From contig NZ_SRPF01000002.1 in NCBI RefSeq assembly GCF_004785685.1, positions 1,008,391 through 1,072,390 of the forward strand: a stretch of 64,000 bases of DNA, written 5' to 3'. The translations under genes and the position numbers were made by a program. Below the pieces are notes generated by a model. The model was not told where the DNA came from, searched no databases, and saw only the letters and a list, made by a program, of their open reading frames with translations. Positions within the stretch are counted from its first letter, which is position 1, and every line of letters starts with the position of its first letter. This document shows, in pieces, positions 1 to 9,743 of this stretch. The stretch comes from Marinobacter confluentis (lineage in GTDB: Bacteria > Pseudomonadota > Gammaproteobacteria > Pseudomonadales > Oleiphilaceae).

Positions 1-341
1 GCCACCCCATCGGTGACCGGGTGTTGCGCAGTCTGTCGATGTTCCTGAAGCAGCGATTGCGTAAATCCGACCACATCGGCCGCTACGGCGGGGAGGAATT
101 TGCCATCATTCTGCCGGAAACAAGGGAAAGCGATGCCCGCAACGTACTCAATGAAATCCGCGAGCGTTTTGCGGAACTCCTTCAGCCCGCCGGGGACCGT
201 GAGTTCAACGTCACCTTCAGCTGTGGTGTCGCCACACTGAGACCCGGTGAAACTTCCCAGTCCCTGTGTGAGCGGGCCGACAAAGCGCTCTACCGGGCCA
301 AGGAACAGGGTCGAAATTGCGTTGCAGCCTTTACCGACTGA
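1..341 (+). CDS. Diguanylate cyclase, C-terminal part of GGDEF domain (5' end outside window)
   Basis: The open frame runs in from the window edge, so only the C-terminal part of the protein is present. It holds the GGDEF-family active site as GGEEF (YGGEEFAIILPE), with an RxxD inhibitory site (RKSD) five residues before it, and the closing ADKALYRAKEQGRN block typical of these domains. Such enzymes make cyclic-di-GMP from two GTP, and the intact I-site suggests product inhibition. The sensory N-terminus cannot be seen, so the input signal is unknown. A GTG at 21 is in frame but lies inside the conserved domain and is not a true start. Confidence 0.9.
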   Translation, partial: HPIGDRVLRSLSMFLKQRLRKSDHIGRYGGEEFAIILPETRESDARNVLNEIRERFAELLQPAGDREFNVTFSCGVATLRPGETSQSLCERADKALYRAKEQGRNCVAAFTD

Positions 342-563
342 CGCCAGCACGCGTTCCGGCCCGGATTTTCACCGGGCCGGTTTATGAAACCAACGTCTTA
401 TAGAAGTCACCGCCCCCCTTCACGACAATAACCGTCAGACAATGGACATGATCGGTCCGTAAATCCGGCCAGCTAATTTTAAACAGGTAAAATCAGTCCA
501 TTTGCTGGAAAATGTCATTATATTCGGCGATCCTGTAGGAAAGTCAGCAAGGTAAAGACACAA

Positions 564-1004
564 ATGTCGACGATATTGGTACTCCACGGCCCCAACCTGA
601 ACATGCTCGGAATCCGCGAGCCAGAGGTGTACGGCCACGAGACTCTGACTGACATTAACGACCGCCTGCACAATCAGGCCGCCGAAGCTGGCCATCACCT
701 GCTACATTTACAGTCAAACGCTGAATATGAACTGATCGAACGGATACACGATGCGCGTGCCGAGGGGGTGGATTTCATTCTTTTCAACCCCGCCGCTTTC
801 ACGCACACCAGTGTTGCCCTGAGAGATGCAATCCTCGCATCCGGCATTCCGTTTATTGAAGTGCATCTTTCAAACGTGCATGCGCGGGAAGCGTTCCGCC
901 ATCACTCCTATTTTTCTGATATCGCCGACGGCGTTATCTGCGGGCTGGGCAGCCTTGGGTACGATCTGGCCCTGACGGCCGCCCTGCAACGAATTCATCG
1001 CTAG
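564..1004 (+). CDS. aroQ: 3-dehydroquinate dehydratase, type II
   Basis: This cytosolic enzyme dehydrates 3-dehydroquinate to 3-dehydroshikimate, step three of the shikimate pathway. The 146-residue length fits the small type II family. The N-terminus carries the signature [20 protein letters not shown], with the catalytic tyrosine near residue 23, followed by [15 protein letters not shown] and the EVHLSN motif. It lies 25 bases upstream of accB, the order aroQ-accB-accC found in many gammaproteobacteria, so co-transcription is likely. The 222 bases upstream (342-563) show no gene and probably contain the promoter. Confidence 0.97.
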   Translation: MSTILVLHGPNLNMLGIREPEVYGHETLTDINDRLHNQAAEAGHHLLHLQSNAEYELIERIHDARAEGVDFILFNPAAFTHTSVALRDAILASGIPFIEVHLSNVHAREAFRHHSYFSDIADGVICGLGSLGYDLALTAALQRIHR

Positions 1005-1029
1005 ATCTGACAAACGGACTGGACTGACT

Positions 1030-1491
1030 ATGGATATTCGCAAAATAAAGAAGCTGATCGAGCTGCTGGAAGAATCCGACGTCGAAGAACTGGAGATTCA
1101 CGAAGCGGACGACTCCGTTCGCATCTCACGTCGTCGCGAACAGGCCCCGGCGCCCCAGTACATGGCACACTACCCAGCCCCCTCATACCAGCAGGAGCCT
1201 TCCGCGCCCTCATCCGGCGGCGGCTCGGCTGAACCGGCGAAAAGCGCGGAGCCTGAAGGTCACTCGCTCAAGTCGCCCATGGTGGGCACCTTCTATCGCT
1301 CACCATCACCCACCTCCAAGGCCTTTGTTGAAGTTGGCCAGTCGGTGAAAGCCGGCGACGTGGTGTGCATCGTGGAAGCGATGAAGATGATGAACCAGAT
1401 CGAAGCCGACAAGAGCGGCACCATAGCGGAGATTCTCGTGGAAAACGGGCAGCCGGTCGAATTCGATCAGCCGCTGATCATCATTTCCTGA
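1030..1491 (+). CDS. accB: Biotin carboxyl carrier protein of acetyl-CoA carboxylase
   Basis: AccB carries the biotin that shuttles carboxyl groups in the first committed step of fatty-acid synthesis. The 153-residue protein has the usual N-terminal helix region, a Pro/Ala/Ser-rich linker (about residues 40-80) and a C-terminal biotinyl domain with the biotinylation motif [11 protein letters not shown], in which the central lysine is modified. It lies directly upstream of accC with a 16-base gap, as expected for the AccBC biotin carboxylase subcomplex. Confidence 0.97.
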   Translation: MDIRKIKKLIELLEESDVEELEIHEADDSVRISRRREQAPAPQYMAHYPAPSYQQEPSAPSSGGGSAEPAKSAEPEGHSLKSPMVGTFYRSPSPTSKAFVEVGQSVKAGDVVCIVEAMKMMNQIEADKSGTIAEILVENGQPVEFDQPLIIIS

Positions 1492-1507
1492 ACCCGGTGA
1501 CTCTCTC

Positions 1508-2854
1508 ATGGCTATGCTAGAAAAAGTTCTGATCGCAAACCGCGGTGAAATTGCACTGCGAATCCTGCGCGCCTGCAAAGAGCTGGGCATCAAGACCGTT
1601 GCCGTTCACTCTCAGGTAGACCGTGATCTAATGCACGTGCGCCTGGCAGATGAATCGGTGTGTATTGGCCCGAACAACGCCACGCAGAGCTACCTCAACA
1701 TTCCGACCATTATCAGCGCAGCAGAAGTGACTGACTCGGTTGGTATACATCCCGGCTATGGCTTCCTGGCGGAAAACGCGGATTTTGCCGAGCAGGTCGA
1801 GAAAAGCGGATTCCGGTTCATCGGCCCCAGGGCTGAAACCATTCGCCTGATGGGCAACAAGGTCTCCGCCATCAACTCGATGATCAAGGCCGGCGTTCCT
1901 ACCGTGCCCGGTTCCGATGGCCCGATCACCGATGACGATGAGCGTACCCTGCAGATTGCCCGGCGCATTGGCTATCCGGTGATCATCAAGGCTGCCTCTG
2001 GTGGCGGTGGTCGCGGCATGCAGGTGGTTCACTCTGAAGCCTCCCTGCTGAAGAGTATCCAGATCACCCAGAGCGAAGCCAGTAACACCTTTGGCGATGC
2101 CACGGTTTACCTTGAGAAATACCTGGAACGTCCACGTCACGTTGAAGTTCAGGTGCTGGCCGATACTCACGGCAACGTTATCCACCTTGGCGACCGCGAC
2201 TGCTCCATGCAGAGACGGCACCAGAAGGTCATTGAGGAGGCGCCGGCCCCCAACATTGATCCGGAAGCGCGGGCAAAAACGCTCAAGGCCTGTGTCGATG
2301 CCTGCAAGGCAATCGGATATGTCGGTGCCGGTACCTTTGAATTTCTGTACCAGGACGGCGCTTTCTACTTTATCGAAATGAACACCCGGGTTCAGGTGGA
2401 ACATCCGGTATCCGAAATGGTCACTGGCGTTGATATCGTCCGCGAGCAGCTTCGCATTGCCAGCGGTCTGCCGCTGCAGTACACCCAGGACGAAATCAAG
2501 ATCTCCGGCCACGCCATGGAGTGCCGCATAAACGCCGAGGACCCGGTCACCTTCGTGCCCAGCCCCGGCAAGGTGAAACATTTCCACGCGCCTGGCGGCA
2601 ACGGTGTTCGCGTGGACTCGCATCTATACAGCGGGTACACAGTCCCACCCTACTATGATTCCATGGTGGCCAAGCTGATCACCTGGGGTGACGACCGAGA
2701 GATTGCCCGGCGCCGTATGAAGAACGCGCTGGACGAGCTGCTGGTCGAGGGCATCAAGACCAATCAGTCCCTGCACCGTAAACTGGTGCGCGATGGCGGC
2801 TTTAAACAGGTAGACTTCACCATACACTACCTGGAAAAACTGATACGGGACTAA
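1508..2854 (+). CDS. accC: Biotin carboxylase subunit of acetyl-CoA carboxylase
   Basis: AccC uses ATP and bicarbonate to carboxylate biotin on AccB. The 448-residue protein matches the family length. It starts with the pre-ATP-grasp block [14 protein letters not shown] and contains the glycine-rich ATP-grasp loop SGGGGRGM, the metal and bicarbonate site [16 protein letters not shown], and the C-terminal biotin carboxylase domain with [12 protein letters not shown]. The annotated start is MAMLEK; a second ATG six bases later ([11 protein letters not shown]) is equally plausible. Confidence 0.97.
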   Translation: MAMLEKVLIANRGEIALRILRACKELGIKTVAVHSQVDRDLMHVRLADESVCIGPNNATQSYLNIPTIISAAEVTDSVGIHPGYGFLAENADFAEQVEKSGFRFIGPRAETIRLMGNKVSAINSMIKAGVPTVPGSDGPITDDDERTLQIARRIGYPVIIKAASGGGGRGMQVVHSEASLLKSIQITQSEASNTFGDATVYLEKYLERPRHVEVQVLADTHGNVIHLGDRDCSMQRRHQKVIEEAPAPNIDPEARAKTLKACVDACKAIGYVGAGTFEFLYQDGAFYFIEMNTRVQVEHPVSEMVTGVDIVREQLRIASGLPLQYTQDEIKISGHAMECRINAEDPVTFVPSPGKVKHFHAPGGNGVRVDSHLYSGYTVPPYYDSMVAKLITWGDDREIARRRMKNALDELLVEGIKTNQSLHRKLVRDGGFKQVDFTIHYLEKLIRD

Positions 2855-2856
2855 GC

Positions 2857-3753
2857 ATGCCCTGGATACAACTCCAGATCCCCGCTGATCCGGATAATGC
2901 CGATCAGCTGGAGGATCTGCTTATGGAAATGGGTGCGGAAGCCGTTTCCATGGAAGACGCCGCCGACCAGCCTCTCTATGAACCGGACCCCGGAACCACC
3001 CCGCTCTGGCACCAGACCAGCGTAACCGGCCTGTTTGATTCCCAGCGGGACATCGACCAGCTGTGCGCCGAGGTAAAAGATGCCTGGCACCAGCAAACCC
3101 AGCAATCCCTTCCCGAGATCGAAGTCACGCTGGTGGAAGACAAGGACTGGGAGCGAGAGTGGATGGACGACTTCAAGCCGCTGCAGTTCGGCAGCCGCCT
3201 GTGGATTGTTCCCAGCTGGCATACCGCCCCTGACCCGGACGCCGCCAACCTGGCTCTGGATCCGGGCCTTGCATTCGGGACAGGCACCCACCCAACCACA
3301 GCCTTGTGCCTTGAATGGCTGGATGGCCAGGACGTCAGCGGGCAGGAAGTCATCGACTATGGCTGCGGGTCCGGCATCCTCGGCCTGGCAGCTCTGCTGC
3401 TGGGAGCCGACCATGTAACCGGCGTGGATACCGACCCCCAGGCGCTTGAAGCCAGTCGCGAAAATGCACGCCGTAACGCGATCGAGGAAACCCGGCTGGA
3501 CCTGTATCTGCCGGAGGATGAACCCGCTATTAAAGCAGATGTGATGCTTGCCAACATCCTGGCGCAACCATTAATAGGCCTGGCCGGCCATCTGGCCGGC
3601 AAAGTGAAGCCCGGCGGCCACTTGGTGCTTTCCGGCATTCTGTCGAATCAGGCCAGAGACGTGATGGCGGCTTATGAGCCCTGGTTCACCATGGACGAAC
3701 CCGAGCAGCGCGAAGAGTGGGTCAGGCTCACAGGACGACGCACTGACGGATGA
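2857..3753 (+). CDS. prmA: Ribosomal protein L11 methyltransferase
   Basis: PrmA trimethylates ribosomal protein L11 using S-adenosylmethionine. The 298-residue protein has the N-terminal L11-recognition domain (MPWIQLQIPADPDNADQLEDLL) and a C-terminal Rossmann methyltransferase domain. The latter shows the family signatures DPGLAFGTGTHPTTALCLEWL, DYGCGSGILGLAALLLGA and the substrate-loop motif ANILAQPL. The start codon is two bases after the accC stop, so the two are almost certainly translated from one message. Confidence 0.96.
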   Translation: MPWIQLQIPADPDNADQLEDLLMEMGAEAVSMEDAADQPLYEPDPGTTPLWHQTSVTGLFDSQRDIDQLCAEVKDAWHQQTQQSLPEIEVTLVEDKDWEREWMDDFKPLQFGSRLWIVPSWHTAPDPDAANLALDPGLAFGTGTHPTTALCLEWLDGQDVSGQEVIDYGCGSGILGLAALLLGADHVTGVDTDPQALEASRENARRNAIEETRLDLYLPEDEPAIKADVMLANILAQPLIGLAGHLAGKVKPGGHLVLSGILSNQARDVMAAYEPWFTMDEPEQREEWVRLTGRRTDG

Positions 3754-3815
3754 CGAACCTCACATAACCGACTAAACTGCCTCACTTATAGCGACTTTGC
3801 TGACAGGACCCCGGC

Positions 3816-5048
3816 ATGCCCCAGAGCAGCTTGCAGACACACTGCCCAAAATGCGACACCCGTTTCCGGGTGACGGATGCCCAGCTGAGCGTAGCCGGTG
3901 GCAAGGTCCGGTGCGGCAACTGCATGTCCGTGTTCAATGCCATTGAGCACAAGATTGACGAGTCTGCCCCGCCTTCACCTGACAAATCGCAGCCCTCTTC
4001 AACCTCGGGGGCACCCCCCGATGAACCAACAAGTACCGAAGACGACCTGTTATTCGCCGACAACCCGGAAGAAGATGCTGCCGAAAGCAACTATACGGGC
4101 ACGCGCCTGACCTTTTCTGATGACGAGCTCAGTGACAGCTTCCGTTCGATCAATCAACCGGGCAAGGGCACCGGATACCCCTCTGAAGATGAAGAGGAAT
4201 TGTCGGATTCCATCGATGAAAGCTGGGCCGAAGCCATGCTTTCTGACGACGAATCCAGGCGTACCCCGGCGGCACGACCAGAACAGGAACCCAGGCCTGA
4301 ACCTGAGCCGACCACCCAACCTGGATCTGAACGTGAATCTGAGCCTGAGTTCCGCTCGGAGCCATCGCCCGCCCCGCAGATGGATGAACCGGATGAGCCC
4401 CCGCGCTCCCGGGAGAATAAACCTCTGGCGCTGGCGGAGGACGAATACGAGGGCTTCTTTGTTGATGAGCCAGAGCCCTCCGTCTATGGCTACGAAAGCC
4501 CCAAAGAGACGCCCTACCATGATCTCCGACGCGAGCCGGTTGCGGTCTCCGGCGGTGGCGGCGGGCGATTGAGGGGGTTTCTGTGGTTTGTGGTCATTCT
4601 TGCCCTGCTTGGTGGGCTGGTGTCGCAGGTGGTCTGGTTCCAGTTTGATCGGCTGTCAGCCATCCCCCAGTTACGCCCGCTTTATGTTCAGGGCTGCGAA
4701 ATATTCGGCTGCGAACTCAAGCCCCTGGTCGACGTTCAGTCCATTCAGAGCCGGAAGCTGATTGTAAAAACCAACCCCGAAAACCGCAGCCAGCTGGTGG
4801 TAGACGCGGTGATCATCAACCGGGCTTCATTTGAACAGCCGTTCCCGGCGATCGCGCTGACCTTTTCGAACCTCAACAACGATGTGGTTGCCCAGAGTGT
4901 TTTCACGCCGGAAGAATACCTGGCCGGCGATGGGCAGAATCTGGAATCCATGCCACCAGACACCCCGGTGCGTATTCTGATCAACATCCGCGATCCCGGC
5001 AAAGACGCCGTGAATTACAACATCGTATTCCGCGCCAACACGCCCTGA
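3816..5048 (+). CDS. Zinc-ribbon / DUF3426 membrane protein
   Basis: The N-terminus is a short zinc ribbon of the MJ0042 type, with paired cysteines at CPKC and CGNC about 20 residues apart. A long acidic, proline- and glutamate-rich stretch follows (about residues 50-240, probably disordered), then one transmembrane helix (GFLWFVVILALLGGLVSQVVWF, near residues 250-272), then a C-terminal DUF3426 domain predicted to be periplasmic. The family is widespread between prmA and dusB in gammaproteobacteria, but its function is not established. It may link a cytosolic sensor to the envelope; this is inference. Confidence 0.85.
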   Translation: MPQSSLQTHCPKCDTRFRVTDAQLSVAGGKVRCGNCMSVFNAIEHKIDESAPPSPDKSQPSSTSGAPPDEPTSTEDDLLFADNPEEDAAESNYTGTRLTFSDDELSDSFRSINQPGKGTGYPSEDEEELSDSIDESWAEAMLSDDESRRTPAARPEQEPRPEPEPTTQPGSERESEPEFRSEPSPAPQMDEPDEPPRSRENKPLALAEDEYEGFFVDEPEPSVYGYESPKETPYHDLRREPVAVSGGGGGRLRGFLWFVVILALLGGLVSQVVWFQFDRLSAIPQLRPLYVQGCEIFGCELKPLVDVQSIQSRKLIVKTNPENRSQLVVDAVIINRASFEQPFPAIALTFSNLNNDVVAQSVFTPEEYLAGDGQNLESMPPDTPVRILINIRDPGKDAVNYNIVFRANTP

Positions 5049-5278
5049 CCTGGAAACCTGTCCCATTCGGAGCAGGTTCCGGGATCCCGCCGGGCCATCG
5101 GGCAGGCCAAAAGTCAACCAGAAAGAACGAAAAATAATCAATTTTTTCAGGCACTGGCCCCTTCAATACCATCCGGAGCAGCGGTATCATTAGCGCCCTT
5201 CGGATCGGTAATCGGTTATTTATTGAGCAATCGTTCCGTTTCGGTTTCGCCAAATCCGCACTGACACGGACTGAGATC

Positions 5279-6277
5279 ATGCTGCCAACGGCAACCATCG
5301 GGCCGTACACATTGCCTAATTCGCTGATTGTCGCCCCCATGGCAGGGGTGACGGATCGTCCCTTCCGCCTGCTGTGTCGGCGTATGGGCGCGGGGCTTGC
5401 GGTGTCAGAGATGGTGATTGCAGACAGCAGAATGTGGAATACCCGGAAATCGCAGACCCGCCTGAACCACCAGGGCGAACCCGAGCCACGCTCAGTGCAG
5501 ATTGCCGGCGGCGACCCCGACATGCTGGCGAACGCTGCCCGGTTGAATGCGGAGTCCGGCGCCCAGATTATTGACATCAACATGGGCTGCCCCGCCAAGA
5601 AGGTGTGCAACAAGGCGGCAGGGTCCGCGTTGATGAAAGACGAAAAACTGGTACGGGAGATTCTGGAAGCGGTGGTGGCCGCCGTGGATATCCCGGTCAC
5701 CCTGAAAATGCGCACCGGCTGGGACCGAGATAACCGCAATGCCCCGCTGATCGCGCGCATGGCGGAAGATGCCGGCATTCAGGCCCTGGCCGTTCATGGC
5801 AGAACCCGGGCGGATGCCTACAAGGGTGAAGCGGAATACGACACCATCGCGGCGGTGAAAGAACAGGTCAGCGTCCCGGTGTTTGCCAACGGCGACATCA
5901 CCAGTGCCGAGAAGGCCAGGGATGTACTCCGGCACACCGGCGCTGACGGCCTGCTGATCGGCCGCGGCGCCCAGGGCAGACCCTGGATTTTCCGGGAGAT
6001 ACTGCACTTCCTGGAGACCGGCAGGCACCTGGCACAGCCGCCGCTGGATGAGGTAGAAACGGTGCTCAGCGAGCACCTGGACGAACTGCACAGTTTCTAT
6101 GGCATGCCCATGGGCGTGCGCATCGCAAGAAAGCATGTGGGCTGGTACCTGCAGTCCCACGACGAAAACAAACAGTTCCGAAAGCGCTTTAACGCCATTG
6201 ATGATCCGTTAGAGCAGAAGGAAAGCATCCAACAATATTTTGCAAGCTTACGAAATGGAGAGGTATTCGCAGCATGA
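5279..6277 (+). CDS. dusB: tRNA-dihydrouridine synthase B
   Basis: DusB is an FMN enzyme that reduces specific uridines in tRNA to dihydrouridine. The 332-residue protein shows [15 protein letters not shown], the catalytic-cysteine motif [20 protein letters not shown], the tRNA and FMN region [12 protein letters not shown], and the phosphate-binding [16 protein letters not shown]. The last bases overlap the fis start by four (ATGA-type), the conserved dusB-fis operon of gammaproteobacteria. The 230-base gap upstream (5049-5278) has no gene and should contain the operon promoter. Confidence 0.97.
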   Translation: MLPTATIGPYTLPNSLIVAPMAGVTDRPFRLLCRRMGAGLAVSEMVIADSRMWNTRKSQTRLNHQGEPEPRSVQIAGGDPDMLANAARLNAESGAQIIDINMGCPAKKVCNKAAGSALMKDEKLVREILEAVVAAVDIPVTLKMRTGWDRDNRNAPLIARMAEDAGIQALAVHGRTRADAYKGEAEYDTIAAVKEQVSVPVFANGDITSAEKARDVLRHTGADGLLIGRGAQGRPWIFREILHFLETGRHLAQPPLDEVETVLSEHLDELHSFYGMPMGVRIARKHVGWYLQSHDENKQFRKRFNAIDDPLEQKESIQQYFASLRNGEVFAA

Positions 6278-6591
6278 CCGCTGACACTTTGGCAAAAGAA
6301 AACACCACACAATCCGCCAACGATGATGTTCATCAGTTGCAGACGGTGAACCACAGCGGCAACGCCGTTACACTGCGCGACAGCGTTGAAGTTGCCCTGA
6401 AAAACTATTTTGCCCAACTCGACGGCGCCCCGGTGACGGAAGTGTATCAGCTGGTGCTGTCTGAAGTTGAAGCACCTCTGCTGGAGCAGGTGATGAAGTA
6501 CACCCGCAACAACCAGACCCGCGCATCCACCATGCTGGGGCTGAATCGCGGAACGCTGCGCAAGAAACTCAAACAGTACGATTTGCTATAA
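6274..6591 (+). CDS. fis: DNA-binding nucleoid protein Fis
   Basis: Fis bends DNA and acts as a global regulator and chromosome-structuring protein. The 105-residue protein has the N-terminal beta-hairpin region followed by the conserved C-terminal helix-turn-helix, [19 protein letters not shown] followed by [14 protein letters not shown]. It overlaps the end of dusB by four bases, so translational coupling is likely. Confidence 0.97.
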   Translation: MTADTLAKENTTQSANDDVHQLQTVNHSGNAVTLRDSVEVALKNYFAQLDGAPVTEVYQLVLSEVEAPLLEQVMKYTRNNQTRASTMLGLNRGTLRKKLKQYDLL

Positions 6592-6676
6592 TCCAGCAAC
6601 CCCATTTGTTAAGGAGGGCCTCCCGGACACCATTCGCGAGGCCTTCATTCGTTCATATCCGGCAGAAAAGTGACCC

Positions 6677-8257
6677 ATGGCAAATCAGGCTAATACTCCC
6701 GTTCGTCGCGCCTTGATCAGCGTATCCGACAAAACCGGCATTGTAGAATTCGGCCGTTCGCTGACCCAGCGTGGCATTGAGCTTCTTTCTACCGGCGGCA
6801 CCTTTCGGCTGCTGAAAGAAAACCAGGTACCCGTAACGGAAGTCAGTGACTACACCGGCTTTCCGGAAATGATGGACGGCCGCGTCAAAACCCTGCACCC
6901 GAAAATTCACGGCGGCATTCTGGGCCGCCGGGGCACAGATGATGCGGTGATGGCAGAACACCAGATCCAGCCCATCGACATGGTGGTGGTGAACCTCTAC
7001 CCCTTCGAGGAAACCGTGGCGAAGCCGGACTGCGACCTGGCCACGGCCATTGAAAACATCGATATCGGCGGCCCGACCATGGTCCGCGCCGCGGCCAAAA
7101 ACCACAACGATGTCGCGATTGTGGTGAACGCCTCGGATTACAGCCGCGTGCTGAAAGAGCTGGAGGCGAACGATGGCGAACTGACCCACGCCACCCGGTT
7201 CGACCTGGCGGTGAAAGCCTTTGAACACACCGCCGGTTACGACGGCGCCATCGCCAACTACCTGGGCGGTCGCACGGCTGATAACGACAACCCGGATTTT
7301 CCCCGTACCTTCAACAGCCAGTATGTAAAAGTGCAGGACATGCGCTACGGCGAGAACCCGCACCAGCGCGCTGCCTTCTACAAGGAGCGCCATCCGCGGG
7401 AAGCCTGTGTTGCCACCGCTACTCAGCTGCAGGGCAAAGAGCTGTCCTACAACAACGTGGCAGACACCGACGCGGCACTGGAGTGCGTCAAGCCCTTCGC
7501 CGACCCGGCCTGCGTTATCGTCAAACACGCTAACCCCTGCGGCGTCGCCATCGGCACCGATATCGCCCAGGCCTATGACCTGGCCTTCGCCACCGACCCC
7601 ACATCGGCCTTCGGTGGCATTATTGCCTTTAACCGGGAGCTGGACGCAGCCACGGCCAAAGCCATCATCGACCGCCAGTTCGTGGAAGTCATCATCGCCC
7701 CGACCATCTCGCCGGAAGCGGTAGAACTGGTCGCCGCCAAAAAGAACGTTCGGCTGCTGGCCTGCGGCGAGTTTGATGGCGAGCGCGCGAAATCCCTGGA
7801 CTACAAACGGGTTACCGGTGGCCTGCTGGTTCAGGACCGGGACCTGGGCATGGTGGCGATGGAAGACGTTAAGATGGTCACCGAACGCCAACCGTCCGAG
7901 CAGGAACTGAACGACCTGTTGTTCGCCTGGGAAGTAGCCAAGTACGTGAAATCCAACGCCATCGTATACGCCCGCGCCGGCCGCACCATTGGCGTTGGCG
8001 CCGGGCAGATGAGCCGGGTTTACAGCGCGAAGATTGCCGGCATCAAAGCCGCGGACGAGAATCTGGAAGTGAAAGGCTCAGTGATGGCCTCTGATGCATT
8101 CTTCCCCTTCCGGGATGGCATTGACGCTGCCGCGGCAGCAGGCATTACCGCGGTGATTCAGCCCGGCGGCTCGATGCGTGATCAGGAAGTGATTGACGCC
8201 GCCAACGAGCACGGCATTGCCATGGTCTTCACCGGCATGCGGCATTTCAGGCATTGA
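6677..8257 (+). CDS. purH: Bifunctional AICAR transformylase / IMP cyclohydrolase
   Basis: PurH catalyses the last two steps of IMP synthesis. The 526-residue protein has the N-terminal MGS-like cyclohydrolase domain ([45 protein letters not shown]) and the C-terminal transformylase domain. The latter carries the KHxNPCG catalytic motif ([12 protein letters not shown]) and ends [19 protein letters not shown] followed by RHFRH. It is followed 28 bases later by purD, a standard purine operon pair. Confidence 0.97.
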   Translation: MANQANTPVRRALISVSDKTGIVEFGRSLTQRGIELLSTGGTFRLLKENQVPVTEVSDYTGFPEMMDGRVKTLHPKIHGGILGRRGTDDAVMAEHQIQPIDMVVVNLYPFEETVAKPDCDLATAIENIDIGGPTMVRAAAKNHNDVAIVVNASDYSRVLKELEANDGELTHATRFDLAVKAFEHTAGYDGAIANYLGGRTADNDNPDFPRTFNSQYVKVQDMRYGENPHQRAAFYKERHPREACVATATQLQGKELSYNNVADTDAALECVKPFADPACVIVKHANPCGVAIGTDIAQAYDLAFATDPTSAFGGIIAFNRELDAATAKAIIDRQFVEVIIAPTISPEAVELVAAKKNVRLLACGEFDGERAKSLDYKRVTGGLLVQDRDLGMVAMEDVKMVTERQPSEQELNDLLFAWEVAKYVKSNAIVYARAGRTIGVGAGQMSRVYSAKIAGIKAADENLEVKGSVMASDAFFPFRDGIDAAAAAGITAVIQPGGSMRDQEVIDAANEHGIAMVFTGMRHFRH

Positions 8258-8285
8258 GGCGTAATCCGACAACCAGGAATCAACT

Positions 8286-9572
8286 ATGAACATTCTTGTT
8301 ATAGGCTCCGGCGGCCGCGAACATGCCCTGGCGTGGAAGGCAGCCCAGTCACCCAAAGCCGACCGCGTCTTTGTTGCCCCCGGCAACGCAGGTACCGCCC
8401 GCGAGCCCAATCTGCAGAACGTCAATATCGAAGTCGGTGACCTCAAAGGGCTCGCCGACTTTGCCGCTGCCAATAACGTCGGCCTGACCATCGTCGGCCC
8501 GGAAGCCCCGCTGGTTGAGGGCATCGTCGACCTGTTTGAGGAACGCGGCCTGAGAGTCTTCGGCCCCAGCGCAGGCGCCGCCCAACTGGAAGGATCCAAG
8601 GCCTTCACCAAGGACTTTCTGGATCGCCAGAAAATCCCCACGGCTGCCTACGCAAACTTCACCGACGTGGATGAAGCCCTGGCTTACGTTCGCCAGCAGG
8701 GCGCACCAATCGTCATCAAGGCCGACGGCCTGGCGGCGGGTAAAGGCGTAATCGTCGCCATGACCCTGGCCGAAGCCGAGGACGCGGTTCGCGACATGCT
8801 GGCAGGCAATGCCTTCGGCGAGGCGGGCAGCCGGGTTGTCGTAGAAGAGTTCCTCGACGGCGAAGAAGCCAGCTTCATCGTGATGGTGGACGGCGAAAAC
8901 GTTCTCGCCATGGCCACCTCACAGGATCACAAGCGCGTCGGCAATGGCGACACCGGCCCCAACACGGGTGGCATGGGCGCCTATTCACCGGCCCCGGTGG
9001 TCACTCCGGATGTTCACAAACGCATCATGGACGAAGTGATCTACCCCACAGTGAAAGGCATGGCCGCCGAGGGACATCCCTACAAGGGCTTCCTGTACGC
9101 CGGCCTGATGATTGATGGTGAGGGCAACCCCAAAGTCATCGAGTTCAACTGCCGCTTTGGCGACCCCGAAACCCAGCCCATCATGTTGCGCATGAAATCG
9201 GACCTGGTGGAGCTCTGCGACGCTGCTATTGATGGCAGACTTGGCGACTGCGATTCCCAGTGGGACGATCGCGCCTCTGTGGGCATTGTGCTGGCAGCGG
9301 GCGGCTACCCCGGCAGCTACGGTAAGGGCGACGAAATCTCCGGGCTGCCGCAAACCGACACTGACGGCGAAAAAGTATTCCACGCTGGTACCCGCCTGAA
9401 TGGCGACAAGGTTGTCACCAACGGCGGCCGTGTTCTCTGCGCCACGGCACTGGGCAATACCGTTACCGAAGCTCAGCAACGGGCTTACGAACTGGCAAAA
9501 GGCATTCACTGGAATGGTGTTTTCTGCCGGTCAGACATCGGCTTCCGGGCTATTGCACGAGAAAAGAGCTGA
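8286..9572 (+). CDS. purD: Phosphoribosylamine-glycine ligase (GAR synthetase)
   Basis: PurD joins glycine to phosphoribosylamine with ATP, the second step of purine synthesis. The 428-residue length is normal. Motifs seen are the N-terminal VIGSGGREHALAWK, the ATP-grasp loop IKADGLAAGKGVIVA, the active-site block NTGGMGAYSPAPVVTP and the metal-binding EFNCRFGDPETQ. The gene lies 28 bases downstream of purH and is followed by a rho-independent terminator, so the pair forms a closed operon. Confidence 0.97.
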   Translation: MNILVIGSGGREHALAWKAAQSPKADRVFVAPGNAGTAREPNLQNVNIEVGDLKGLADFAAANNVGLTIVGPEAPLVEGIVDLFEERGLRVFGPSAGAAQLEGSKAFTKDFLDRQKIPTAAYANFTDVDEALAYVRQQGAPIVIKADGLAAGKGVIVAMTLAEAEDAVRDMLAGNAFGEAGSRVVVEEFLDGEEASFIVMVDGENVLAMATSQDHKRVGNGDTGPNTGGMGAYSPAPVVTPDVHKRIMDEVIYPTVKGMAAEGHPYKGFLYAGLMIDGEGNPKVIEFNCRFGDPETQPIMLRMKSDLVELCDAAIDGRLGDCDSQWDDRASVGIVLAAGGYPGSYGKGDEISGLPQTDTDGEKVFHAGTRLNGDKVVTNGGRVLCATALGNTVTEAQQRAYELAKGIHWNGVFCRSDIGFRAIAREKS

Positions 9573-9593
9573 TTTGCCCCTGCCTTGAGTCTC

Positions 9594-9618
9594 AAGCCCG
9601 GCAATGCCGGGCTTTTTT
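9594..9618 (+). terminator. Rho-independent terminator after purHD
   Basis: A perfect GC-rich stem (AGCCCGGC / GCCGGGCT) with a short AAT loop is followed by six thymines. It lies 22 bases after the purD stop codon. Confidence 0.9.
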
Positions 9619-9680
9619 GTGCCTACCGGAAACCCCGCCTTGCAATCAATCACAGTTGCGGATGATTATTTTTACTTGTT

Positions 9681-9699
9681 GTTAATGATTATCATTTGT
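9681..9699 (+). promoter_or_regulatory. Probable Fur box upstream of TonB receptor
   Basis: The 19-base site GTTAATGATTATCATTTGT has a near-palindromic centre (AATGATTATCATT) that matches the Fur consensus at most positions. It lies about 45 bases before the receptor start codon, in an AT-rich promoter region. This position suggests iron-dependent repression. A footprint or expression under iron limitation would settle it. Confidence 0.75.
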
Positions 9700-9743
9700 A
9701 TAGTGCTCCCCCGAAACTGACCACGCTGTAACAGGAGAGTAAT

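Noticed and set aside
1628..2623. Minus-strand open frame of 331 codons opposite accC
   Set aside because: Shadow of the GC-rich accC frame, with no domain or ribosome site.
6653..7891. Minus-strand open frame of 412 codons opposite purH
   Set aside because: No recognisable domain; the plus-strand PurH frame is complete and has all family motifs.
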